Source: Novosphingobium sp. (lineage in GTDB: Bacteria > Pseudomonadota > Alphaproteobacteria > Sphingomonadales > Sphingomonadaceae). From it: a stretch of 8,369 nucleotides of DNA. The position numbers were made by a program, and so were the translations under genes. Numbering within the stretch: position 1 is the first letter of the stretch; the number at the start of each line of letters is the position of its first letter. The stretch is taken from contig JAURNJ010000254.1 in the NCBI GenBank assembly GCA_030830245.1, forward strand, positions 1 to 8,369, written 5' to 3'. Below, one piece after another: positions 1 to 6,442 of this stretch. Below the pieces are notes generated by a model. That model had not been told where the DNA came from. It was given only the letters and a program-made list of their open reading frames with translations, and searched no databases.

Positions 1-914
1 GCGCAGGTGGCCTGCGTCTCCTTCGACAGGCTCCCGAACGACTGGAAGGCCACCAGGTCGACTGGTAGCGGCTGACCCGTTACCGCGACATGCGCCTCGA
101 TCGCGGCAATGTCGGCGGGGCTGGCTGCGCCGTCCTGCACCGTGGTGAAGCCCTCACTGGCATAGGACTGGAGCGCGGCGAGCAGGCCGGGCACGGGCGA
201 AGCAGAGCCGCCACGGTACATCTGGCCCAGCACGCCATAGGCAGCGGTCTCCTCAAGCACGCCATCGGGTTCCTGCGAGCCGGGCTTGCGACGGATGTGC
301 CCGCCGGGCGGATCCTTGCTTTCCGCCGTGATCCCCGCGAGGGCCAGCGCCGCCGAATTGGCGACGCTCAGGTGTCCCGAAACGTGCATGATGGCGATCG
401 GGCGCGTAGCCGAAATGGCGTCGAGATCGTCGCGGGTGGGATGGCGCTTTTCGGCGAGCAGGCTGTCGTCGTAGCCATAGCCGACCGCCCAGGCATCCTG
501 CGGCAGGTTCTTTGCGGCAACGTGTTCGCGCAGCCTGGCTTGCAGCGAGGCCACGTCTGTCACGGGGCCGACCGGCGGCGAGGAGAGGTTGGCATAGCCG
601 ATCATCCGGCCGACAAGGGTTGCGTGGCTGTGGCTGTCAATGAAGCCGGGGAGCAGCGCCCGCTCGCCCAGTTCGACCACCCGCGTATCAGGGCCGCGCA
701 GGCGCATGATCTTCGCGCGCGATCCGGTGGCGGCAATGGTTTCGCCGCGCAGGGCCACGGCCTGAGGTCGCGACGCGTCCATGGTGACGATATGCTTTCC
801 GGTCAGGATCGTATCGGCAAATTCGGCATCTGCACGTTCGCTGCCAATGGTCGCGCAGCCCGCCAGCAAAGAGGCCGCCATGGCAAGAACCGCAAACTGC
901 ATTTTCCCGATCAT
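1..914 (-). CDS. Amidohydrolase family 3 (YtcJ-like) lipoprotein, N-terminal part, cut by the window edge
   Basis: The minus-strand frame opens at ATG 914-912 and stays open to base 1, giving 304 residues; the C-terminal part lies outside the window. Residues 1-20 form a lipoprotein signal peptide: a basic start (MIGK), a hydrophobic core, and the lipobox LLAGC with Cys20. The mature protein is therefore probably anchored in the outer or inner membrane, facing the periplasm. Next comes the amidohydrolase fold: a beta-sandwich segment (TILTGKHIVTMD, residues 35-46), then LPGFIDSHSHA with the metal-binding pair His95/His97. The motif SGHLSVANSAAL (His181) is typical of the YtcJ-like Amidohydro_3 branch. 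These enzymes hydrolyse amide or related bonds; the substrate here is unknown. GGAGAGGG lies about 10 nt before ATG 914. A second ATG at 902-900 is possible, but it would shorten the basic n-region and has a poorer ribosome site. The family is clear; the function is only generic. Confidence 0.9.
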   Translation of the reverse strand, partial: MIGKMQFAVLAMAASLLAGCATIGSERADAEFADTILTGKHIVTMDASRPQAVALRGETIAATGSRAKIMRLRGPDTRVVELGERALLPGFIDSHSHATLVGRMIGYANLSSPPVGPVTDVASLQARLREHVAAKNLPQDAWAVGYGYDDSLLAEKRHPTRDDLDAISATRPIAIMHVSGHLSVANSAALALAGITAESKDPPGGHIRRKPGSQEPDGVLEETAAYGVLGQMYRGGSASPVPGLLAALQSYASEGFTTVQDGAASPADIAAIEAHVAVTGQPLPVDLVAFQSFGSLSKETQATC

Positions 915-1017
915 TGGCAAACCACCCTCTCCAAGCTTGTCCCCTTCCCCCTAACGTGCTCTCTTCGGCTGAGGAAGCGCTCGCTGGATAGCCAGGCGAT
1001 GACGGGAGAGAGGACAC
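915..1017. promoter_or_regulatory. Divergent intergenic region between the amidohydrolase and the SDR
   Basis: This 103-bp gap separates two divergently read genes, so promoters for both must lie here or overlap the gene starts. I see a ribosome site for each gene: GGAGAGGG for the minus-strand gene, and GGGAGAG ending 7 nt before ATG 1018 for the plus-strand gene. I could not find a convincing -35/-10 pair or a long palindrome on either strand. The promoter role is inferred from gene orientation alone. Confidence 0.4.
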
Positions 1018-1827
1018 ATGCAGGTAAGACTGGACGGCAAGACGGCTTTTGTCAGCGGCGCAAGCTCGGGAATTGGGCGGCAGTGCGCCTACGATCTTGC
1101 CGAGGCAGGCGCGGATGTGGTGGTCCACGGGCGCGATATCGAACGCACAGAGGAAACCGCCGCCAGGGTGCGCGAAATCGGCGCAAAAGCGGTTGTCGCT
1201 ATCGGCGATCTCGCCACGGTGGAAGGTTGCGAGGCCGTCGGCAAGACCGCACTCGACGGCTTCGGCAAGATCGACATCTGCGTCAACAACTGCGGCGTAT
1301 CGCTGCGTCAGGACAACCCGCGCTGGGACGAGCTCGAACATGCCGAGTGGATCGCCTCGATCGAGGTCAATTTCCTCGCCTCGGTGCGCATGTCCAAGGC
1401 CTTCTATCCCGGCATGAAGGCACAGAACTGGGGTCGGATCATCCACATTTCGACCTTGGCCGCATGGATACCGGGCCTGCTGTCCGACTACGGCACGCCC
1501 AAGGCCGCGCTCAACAAGCTGACCATCGACATGTCGAAGCAATGCGGGCCGGATGGCGTGACCGTGAACGCGATCCTGCCGGGCACGATCGTGACCGCCG
1601 CGATCGAGCGTTACATGGACGTGCTCAACGACCAGCTTGGCTGGAACACCGACGACTGGAACGAGCGCGTCAAGCGCTATGTGTCCGAGGTCTATCCGCA
1701 GCCGATCCAGCGGCTCGGGGTAGGGCACGACATCGGCGGACTGGTGACTTTCCTTGCCAGCGACCACGCCGGCTATATTACTGGCGCGCTGATCAAGGTC
1801 GACGGAGGATCAAGCCCTTCGGTTTAG
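1018..1827 (+). CDS. Classical short-chain dehydrogenase/reductase (269 aa)
   Basis: This is a complete classical SDR and should oxidise an alcohol or reduce a ketone with NAD(P)(H) in the cytoplasm. The cofactor motif is SGASSGIG (residues 13-20) in a Rossmann fold. Arg39 in HGRD, just after strand beta-2, hints at NADP preference. Asp64 (GDLAT), NNCG (90-93, with Cys in place of the usual Ala) and Asn117 are in the expected places. The catalytic Ser145-Tyr158-Lys162 set has the normal S-x12-Y-x3-K spacing. The C-terminus ends in the standard ITGALIKVDGG. The region between about 195 and 230 (ERYMDVLNDQLGWNTDDWNERV) is a longer than usual substrate-lid segment. The start is supported by GGGAGAG 7 nt upstream. 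The next frame opens 24 nt after the stop and is likely co-transcribed. Substrate unknown. Confidence 0.95.
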   Translation: MQVRLDGKTAFVSGASSGIGRQCAYDLAEAGADVVVHGRDIERTEETAARVREIGAKAVVAIGDLATVEGCEAVGKTALDGFGKIDICVNNCGVSLRQDNPRWDELEHAEWIASIEVNFLASVRMSKAFYPGMKAQNWGRIIHISTLAAWIPGLLSDYGTPKAALNKLTIDMSKQCGPDGVTVNAILPGTIVTAAIERYMDVLNDQLGWNTDDWNERVKRYVSEVYPQPIQRLGVGHDIGGLVTFLASDHAGYITGALIKVDGGSSPSV

Positions 1828-1851
1828 AGCATCGCGCGGGGTTTTTAACTG

Positions 1852-2040
1852 ATGAGTGGTCTGCAGGCGAACGAAACCGCGAGCGCTCAGTCCATTCGCA
1901 ATGCGTCGACGCAAAAGTCGGCTGGCCGAGAGGAGTCCGGCAAGGCGGCGGAGCCTTTAGCGGCATCCCTGCTCGAGTAGTTTCGCGAAGCTGGCTGGCT
2001 CCCTGCCCAGACGCTCGCCGATGAGCAGACGCTAGCGCAT
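1852..2040 (+). other. Upstream in-frame segment of the PhyH-cupin gene, interrupted by an amber codon at 1978-1980
   Basis: Reading in the same frame as the dioxygenase that follows, an ATG at 1852 opens 42 codons (MSGLQANETASAQSIRNAST onward) and reaches TAG at 1978-1980. After the TAG the frame continues without another stop to 3411. The residues around it read SLLE-stop-FREAGWLPAQTLADEQ. The part after the stop looks like the first helix of a PhyH domain (an F-x-x-x-G-W/Y-L pattern). A single C-to-T change (CAG to TAG) would explain the break. ATG 1852 lies 24 nt after the SDR stop, which suits coupled translation; its ribosome site (GCGGGG, about 10 nt upstream) is weak. That the 5' part belongs to the same gene is inference from frame continuity and spacing. 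The codon could be a true nonsense mutation, a sequencing error or a readthrough site. Confidence 0.6.
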
Positions 2041-3411
2041 TTGCGGTCTCTCGACTTTGGAAACGCGGCCATTGTCCAGGCCAACTCCCGCAAGGCCTTG
2101 TGGCAAGCCGACGCCTGCACAATGGAACTGGCAGCGTCCCTCGCCGTTACCGGTGTTCTCGACATTTTGTTCGGAGACGCAGGCTATTACCTCTGGGGAG
2201 CGCAACTGGTTGATCTCGCTCCAGGTCAGTCGCACCAGTGGCACGTGGATGCCGAGACAGCGCGCGATGGTTTCGTCTCCCTTTGGATCGGGATTGTCGG
2301 AACGAACAAGGAAACCTCCCTTTCGGTCATTGATGGCAGCCATCGGCAATCGGCTCCGCTTCAGGCCTTCTGGCCGGATGGAGACCCCGCACGGGCCAAT
2401 CCGGCTGCGAACGAAATACTTCTCCATCCTGAGCTGGCCGGGGTCGACGCTCCCACCGTCGCGGCCTGTGTCGATGGCGAGGGCATATTCTTTGACGGTC
2501 GGCTCTGGCACGGTTCCTTCAATCGGACGAGCCAGCCGCGCAGAGCGCTGATCCTGCATTATGGCAAACACGGGGTTCCCGTTCGCCACACCGCTTCCGA
2601 TAAATCCTACCCGTTCGCCTATCATCCCAGCGACAATCCGATCACGCTACCCATCAAGGGCGAACCTGACCCGGTTGCAAACAAGACCGTGATACGCCAG
2701 CCTGACGGTTCGATTGCCTATCCGGTGGCCAAGGTGGCAGCAAGGCCGGAGCTTGTCCAAAACGGTCGGAACCCGTGGACCATCCTTCCCTATTTCCGGA
2801 TCGAATCGCCGGTCATGTCAGGATTCTCCTGTCATGCATCCGTGCTTGCCACTCAATTCATGCCCCACCTTCCCCACGATCATTTCGACGAGGAAATTCT
2901 CGTCCCGCTTTCAGGGGAGCTCACAATCTTTGCAGGCGCAAATGATGCAGGGGCATTGCGCGCATCCAGGGCCTCGCCGGGGGACATCTTCTACTATCCT
3001 TCGACCATTTCGCACACGATCTCCAACCTTTCCGAATCCGGCGCTCCCGCGAGCTATGTGATGTTCAAATGGCGCAACCGATCCGGCAGATCGCAGAAAG
3101 TGAACGGCGCCCGGATTCCTGCTCACGCCCACAGCGGCGGAAGGAGACTGTCGATTGACCTGCCATCGACCGGGCTCGACAAGCTCCACATCCACTCAAC
3201 GACACTGGAGCCGAGAAAAGGATTCAACCGGCACATCGACCGGTACGATACGGCGATACTCGTACTCGAGGGCGAGCTCTCCATGATGGATCGCAAGCTC
3301 GGACCCGGAGGCGTTTTCTATTCGCGAGCCGGTGAAATTCACGACACGCGGAACGAATCTGCCGCTCGGTGTCATTACCTCGTCTTCGAATTCCACGCGA
3401 TGGCGGACTGA
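2041..3411 (+). CDS. Phytanoyl-CoA dioxygenase (PhyH)-like protein fused to two cupin domains; start uncertain, possibly a pseudogene
   Basis: Residues are numbered from TTG 2041 (456 aa). Residues 1 to about 200 are a PhyH-type Fe(II)/2-oxoglutarate oxygenase: the metal ligands are His68 and Asp70 (QWHVD) and His157 (RLWHG), and Arg168 lies 11 residues later as the expected 2-oxoglutarate anchor. The family hydroxylates unactivated carbons. Residues about 262-345 form a cupin with near-complete motifs: His279, His281, Glu285 and Gly292, then Gly314, Pro320, His325 and Asn329. Residues about 385-452 form a second, degenerate cupin: HID (398-400), Thr404 where Glu is usual, and His434/Asn438. 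Neither TTG 2041 nor ATG 2122 has a visible ribosome site. This supports a real start at 1852, upstream of the amber codon at 1978-1980. All visible catalytic residues lie downstream of the break. Sampled GC is about 55-58%, against about 65% in a neighbour. The gene is probably co-transcribed with the SDR before it. Confidence 0.8.
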   Translation: MRSLDFGNAAIVQANSRKALWQADACTMELAASLAVTGVLDILFGDAGYYLWGAQLVDLAPGQSHQWHVDAETARDGFVSLWIGIVGTNKETSLSVIDGSHRQSAPLQAFWPDGDPARANPAANEILLHPELAGVDAPTVAACVDGEGIFFDGRLWHGSFNRTSQPRRALILHYGKHGVPVRHTASDKSYPFAYHPSDNPITLPIKGEPDPVANKTVIRQPDGSIAYPVAKVAARPELVQNGRNPWTILPYFRIESPVMSGFSCHASVLATQFMPHLPHDHFDEEILVPLSGELTIFAGANDAGALRASRASPGDIFYYPSTISHTISNLSESGAPASYVMFKWRNRSGRSQKVNGARIPAHAHSGGRRLSIDLPSTGLDKLHIHSTTLEPRKGFNRHIDRYDTAILVLEGELSMMDRKLGPGGVFYSRAGEIHDTRNESAARCHYLVFEFHAMAD

Positions 3412-3431
3412 TCCCCATTGAGGAGTTTGCC

Positions 3432-3444
3432 GACAGGCCCTGTC
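3432..3444. repeat. Short perfect inverted repeat at the convergent gene junction
   Basis: GACAGGCCCTGTC is a 13-bp perfect inverted repeat around one central C. It lies between the convergent PhyH-cupin gene (stop at 3411) and the minus-strand SDR, and overlaps the stop of the latter (3443-3445). Its place fits a bidirectional 3' end, but the stem would be short once a loop forms, and no clear T-tract follows on either strand. A terminator role is unproven. Confidence 0.25.
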
Positions 3445-4207
3445 AGAACGGCGAATTTTCGAGCTTTTCGAAACTCGGACTGTCAGCCAGGCGGCTAAGC
3501 TGCGGGCCATCCTCACTCAGCATGCAAGCGAAGAAGGCCCCATTGACCGAAGTATCCCCGGCGACATGCACGATCGAACGGGCCAGATCCATTGGCGCGA
3601 GCATGGGCATGGTCTTGGCTCCTTCGGACCCGACGACCATCGCGGTGTCCGTCAGCGAGGGCAGGACCGCATTCACGCGCACGCGAATCGGCTCGAACGA
3701 TGGCGCCAGCGATCGCGTCATGCCCAGCACGCCCGCCTTGGTAGCGGAATAGGCCGGCGAATAGGGCACCGCCATTATCCCGCCCAACGAAGCGACCGAG
3801 ACGATGCTGCCGCCGCCAGTGCGGGCCATGATCGGGGCAAGCGTATAGCTGCATAGGAAAACACCGAGCAGGTTCACGTCGAGAACCTTGCGGATGTCGT
3901 CGATCGTCCATTCTGAAGCTTCGTGACGCAACATGATGCCGGCATTGTTCACCAGCACGTCGATCCGGCCATAGGCGGCGACTGCCGCTTCGCCGAGCGC
4001 CCTGACATCGTCCTCTGACGCCACGCTGCCCTTGACCACCATGGCCGTGCCGCCTGCCGCCTCGATTGCGGCCGCCTGCGCTTCTGCCGCCGGATCGAGA
4101 TCGAAGATCACAACCTTGGCGCCTTGCTGCGCAAATAGTTCCGCGGTCGCGCCGCCGATGCCCCTTGCGCCGCCAGTCACGACGGCAACCTTGCCCTCCC
4201 AGTTCAT
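3443..4207 (-). CDS. Classical short-chain dehydrogenase/reductase (254 aa), last gene of the minus-strand operon
   Basis: A complete SDR and probably a cytoplasmic alcohol or ketone oxidoreductase. The cofactor site is TGGARGIG (residues 11-18). Asp36 in FDLD at the end of strand beta-2 indicates NAD(H) preference. NNAG is at 87-90, Asn112 is in DVNL, and the catalytic set Ser140-Tyr153-Lys157 has canonical spacing. The C-terminus is unusual. The common 'G-x-x-x-x-VDGG' ending is replaced by VNGAFFACMLSEDGPQLSRL plus about 14 further residues, so the substrate pocket or subunit contact may differ from the standard type. AGGAAAGG lies 7 nt before ATG 4207 and begins within the TAG stop of the sulfotransferase gene, 13 nt upstream, which suggests co-translation in one operon. 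Substrate unknown. Confidence 0.95.
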   Translation of the reverse strand: MNWEGKVAVVTGGARGIGGATAELFAQQGAKVVIFDLDPAAEAQAAAIEAAGGTAMVVKGSVASEDDVRALGEAAVAAYGRIDVLVNNAGIMLRHEASEWTIDDIRKVLDVNLLGVFLCSYTLAPIMARTGGGSIVSVASLGGIMAVPYSPAYSATKAGVLGMTRSLAPSFEPIRVRVNAVLPSLTDTAMVVGSEGAKTMPMLAPMDLARSIVHVAGDTSVNGAFFACMLSEDGPQLSRLADSPSFEKLENSPF

Positions 4208-4220
4208 GCTTCAACCTTTC

Positions 4221-5369
4221 CTACAATCCAAACCGCTCGGTATAGAAGCGGAACTCCTCCGCAACCCCGGCGGGATCGAGGCCGAAGAATTCCGGCCGCG
4301 CGTCATGCGCGCCCTTGGGGTGTTCCTTTTGCCATTCGGCGATCTTCGCCTCCATGTCGCTGGGCCAGGGCCAGCCGAAATGGGCGTAGACCTCGCGCAT
4401 CTGCTTGGCCGGATCGACGATCTGGACGTGGTGATAGACGTCGTGAAAGCGATCCTCGCCCAGCCGCGCGCGGGCATCCAGCGCCCGCTGCAGGCCCTCG
4501 GTCCAGTAGGCGCGATGTTCGTGGCCGAGATATTCGGGCTCGGGATTGTTCACGAAAGCGCGGCGGAAATGGTAAATCAGCGAGCACACCGATGAGAGCG
4601 AGCGCAGCGGCTCGCGATGCGTCCAGACGAAATTGGCGTCGGGATAGACCTTGAGCAGCGTCTCGATGTCGTAGGTGTGGACCGGGGTCTTGAGATACCA
4701 GCGCTTGGGCGGGCAACGCCATTGCAGCAGCTTGAGCACCCGCTTGTGATACTCGTAGGCGCGGATCATGTAGCTTTCGTATTCCGGTGCGATGGTGCGC
4801 GCGTTGAAGCTCGGCACGTGAACGAACAGCTCGAACGAGGGGCCGGACGAAAACGCCTCCATCAGCACGTGGGCGCATTCCTGCGATTTCTCGACCCCGC
4901 GCGGCAGCATCGAGGTCGCCTCGGGCACCAGCTGCTGGAAGCCTTCCTCGCCCGCTTGCGAGATGGCGATGCGCGGATCGGTCAGCTCGGTCGCCTTTTC
5001 GGGCGGCGGGCAATGCCGCTCCTGCTCCCACACCCGCAGGATCCGCGTCGCCGGATCGAGCCCCATCATGTGGCTGAAGGCGGTGGAGCCGGTGCGCGGC
5101 AGGCCGATGCCGAACAGCGGCGCGACGATCTCCTCCTCGTCGATTTCGGGATGGCGCTTGAACCAGTCGTTGACCTCGAGCTGGTTTACCAGATGCGCGA
5201 TCAGCATCTCGGGAACCGCACCCGCGCCGAATTCTGTCAACTCGCTCTCGGAGTTGATCGCATCGACCAGCCAGTGCATCGGCTCCAGATACCAGTCGTC
5301 TCCCCAGTCCGAGAGGCCGGTGCGGTCCTTCGCGGCAGCCATCAGCACGTTTGCATCAATCATTGTCAT
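4221..5369 (-). CDS. Sulfotransferase-family protein (Sulfotransfer_3-like, 382 aa)
   Basis: Sulfotransferases of this fold transfer sulfate from PAPS to a hydroxyl group. The 5'-phosphosulfate loop is clear: FGIGLPRTGSTA (residues 86-97). A conserved KTPVH lies at 227-231. The 3'-phosphate-binding region is FVWTHREPLRSLSS (247-260), with Arg252 and a Ser at 257 or 259 as the likely contacts. No signal peptide or membrane segment is seen, so it should be cytoplasmic. The length is typical for this bacterial branch; many members are untested, and true sulfotransfer is not assured. ATG 5369 overlaps the TGA of the epimerase-like gene (ATGA), with GGAAAG just upstream; ATG 5363 is an alternative start two codons in. 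The gene sits between an epimerase-like protein and an SDR, so a hydroxylated small molecule is a reasonable acceptor, by inference. Confidence 0.9.
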   Translation of the reverse strand: MTMIDANVLMAAAKDRTGLSDWGDDWYLEPMHWLVDAINSESELTEFGAGAVPEMLIAHLVNQLEVNDWFKRHPEIDEEEIVAPLFGIGLPRTGSTAFSHMMGLDPATRILRVWEQERHCPPPEKATELTDPRIAISQAGEEGFQQLVPEATSMLPRGVEKSQECAHVLMEAFSSGPSFELFVHVPSFNARTIAPEYESYMIRAYEYHKRVLKLLQWRCPPKRWYLKTPVHTYDIETLLKVYPDANFVWTHREPLRSLSSVCSLIYHFRRAFVNNPEPEYLGHEHRAYWTEGLQRALDARARLGEDRFHDVYHHVQIVDPAKQMREVYAHFGWPWPSDMEAKIAEWQKEHPKGAHDARPEFFGLDPAGVAEEFRFYTERFGL

Positions 5370-6340
5370 GTCTTTCCGGGTTTATCTGCGTGGTATCTGT
5401 CGATCAGCGGGCCATAGGCATCGGCGAAACGGACCTTGCACGGCCCGGTGATCGAGCGGCGCTTGGTCGGATCGGCAAGGAAACCACCATGCGCGCCGAG
5501 CACGTCCATTTCCTCGAACTTCGCCTCGATCCCAAGGCGTTCTGCGGCGATCTCGCACCATTGGCGGCTCGAAACCTCGTCGTCGCCCGCCCAGTTGGTG
5601 ACGAGCGCAGGCGTGCCCGCCTCGCCCAGCATCGCCTCCAGCTGGTCGCAGATGTCGTCGACATGGATCAGCGTCTGCGGCTGCGGCCCGTTGACCAAAA
5701 CATTGATTTCGCCGCGCTTCATCCGCTCGATATCAAGCGAGGGGCCAAGCCGGGGCGTGCCCCAGGGCATGAACAGCCGGGCGATCGTCGTGGGTAGGTT
5801 GAACAGGCGCGCGCAGGAACCCGCCACTGCCTCGGTGATAAGCTTGGAAACCGGGCTTGCGGGAGACCAGTGCGCCTTGGCTCCGCCCAGCGGATCTGTC
5901 TCGATATAGCGGTGCCAAGTATCCGGGTTGGGGGCATAGATCGTGCCCGCCGAGATCAGCAGCGCCGCCTTGGCCCTGCGGCAGTGCTGCCACAGGAAGC
6001 CGGGGCCATCGGCATTGGCGCGATAGGCGAGTTCGAACTGGTCGGGCCGGTTGGGTACCCGGGCAAAGGCGCCGTGGATCACATAGGTGAAGTCGTCCGG
6101 CAGGGCCGAAAGGTCGCCCGAACCGAGATCGACCGCGCAGGTGCGGATGCCCGCCGCCTCGATTTCCTCGCGCGGGGTCAGTCCGACGATGCGGATTTCG
6201 CGGCCCTCGCGCACCGGATCGTCGGGCGGCAGGAACCTGGCCGCGCCCCACACCTCGTTGTTGCGCGCCAGGTACTCGGCGATTGGCCTCGCGACCCCGC
6301 CTGTGACGCCGGTGACGAGGATTTTCTCGCCCGAGATCAT
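5366..6340 (-). CDS. NAD-dependent epimerase/dehydratase-like (extended SDR) protein, 324 aa, without the catalytic Tyr
   Basis: The N-terminus ILVTGVTGGVARPIA gives an extended-SDR dinucleotide motif (Gly11, Gly14, Ala17). Asp71 (VDLGSG), VIHGAF (87-92), LISAGTIYA (128-136) and LIHVDDI (224-230) all fit the NAD-dependent epimerase/dehydratase family. The active-site YxxxK is altered: Lys166 is present in SPASPVSKLITE, but the position four residues before it is Ser162. Oxidoreductase or epimerase activity may therefore be lost or use another residue. I chose ATG 6340 because GAGAGG lies about 6 nt upstream and the Rossmann strand follows at once. The open frame reaches back to an ATG at 6418, but the extra 26 residues do not resemble the family and would cover the regulatory region. 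This is the first gene of the minus-strand operon and overlaps the sulfotransferase start by 4 nt. Confidence 0.9.
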   Translation of the reverse strand: MISGEKILVTGVTGGVARPIAEYLARNNEVWGAARFLPPDDPVREGREIRIVGLTPREEIEAAGIRTCAVDLGSGDLSALPDDFTYVIHGAFARVPNRPDQFELAYRANADGPGFLWQHCRRAKAALLISAGTIYAPNPDTWHRYIETDPLGGAKAHWSPASPVSKLITEAVAGSCARLFNLPTTIARLFMPWGTPRLGPSLDIERMKRGEINVLVNGPQPQTLIHVDDICDQLEAMLGEAGTPALVTNWAGDDEVSSRQWCEIAAERLGIEAKFEEMDVLGAHGGFLADPTKRRSITGPCKVRFADAYGPLIDRYHADKPGKT

Positions 6341-6357
6341 AATGCACCTCTCATCAT
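6337..6357 (-). other. Possible six-codon leader ORF overlapping the epimerase-like start
   Basis: Just upstream of the epimerase-like gene, GGGAGAG is followed after a few bases by ATG 6357-6355, which opens MMRGAL and a TGA. That TGA overlaps the gene's own ATG (ATGA arrangement, 6340-6337). It could be a leader that couples translation into the main gene, or chance. The main gene has its own GAGAGG site, so the leader need not be used. Confidence 0.2.
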
Positions 6358-6379
6358 TGCTCTCCCCGGCGATAAGTGA

Positions 6380-6393
6380 TCCTTGCGCAAGGA
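6380..6393. promoter_or_regulatory. 14-bp perfect palindrome, candidate operator
   Basis: TCCTTGCGCAAGGA is a perfect 14-bp palindrome about 40 nt upstream of the epimerase-like start, in the divergent region. A partial copy, TCCTTGGCGCAAG with one inserted base, lies at 6451-6463 nearer the kinase gene. Two related sites flanking the larger palindrome suggest a protein-binding array. The regulator is unknown and none is encoded in the window. Confidence 0.4.
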
Positions 6394-6417
6394 CGGCGCG
6401 CCTGCAAGGGGCAAGCA

Positions 6418-6439
6418 CTGTATAGTGGTCACTTTACAG
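6418..6439. promoter_or_regulatory. 22-bp imperfect palindrome, candidate operator between the divergent operons
   Basis: The half-sites CTGTATAGTG and CACTTTACAG flank a central GT. Nine of the eleven paired positions are complementary. The site sits midway between the epimerase-like gene (6340) and the kinase gene (6512), ending 3 nt before a candidate -35 element. Its length and symmetry suit a dimeric repressor or activator such as a TetR-type protein, which is inference. Such a site could control both operons. Confidence 0.5.
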
Positions 6440-6442
6440 GAT

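Noticed and set aside
688..1767. A 359-codon open frame on the minus strand
   Set aside because: It lies antisense to the complete SDR at 1018-1827 and out of frame with the amidohydrolase. Its composition is low-complexity His/Arg/Asp-rich with no recognisable motif.
1828..1851. Run of five Ts after GCGCGGGG, considered as a terminator between the SDR and PhyH genes
   Set aside because: No inverted repeat of useful length precedes the T run, and the next frame opens at once, so readthrough into the PhyH gene is more likely.
90..2024. A 644-codon open frame on the plus strand
   Set aside because: It runs antisense to the lipoprotein amidohydrolase and then out of frame across the SDR. Its product is Arg/Gly-rich with no domain, which is usual for shadow frames in GC-rich DNA.
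3458..3476. TTTCGA...TCGAAA inverted repeat near the end of the minus-strand SDR
   Set aside because: It is within coding sequence, short and AT-paired, with no T-tract in the right place for a terminator.
4617..5417. A 266-codon plus-strand frame opposite the sulfotransferase gene
   Set aside because: It is a mirror of the sulfotransferase codons, with no domain and no ribosome site. The sulfotransferase motifs on the other strand are decisive.
6341..6418. Extended start of the epimerase-like gene at 6418
   Set aside because: The extra 26 residues do not match the family, whose Rossmann strand begins right after ATG 6340, and ATG 6340 has a good ribosome site. The region contains the 14-bp palindrome.
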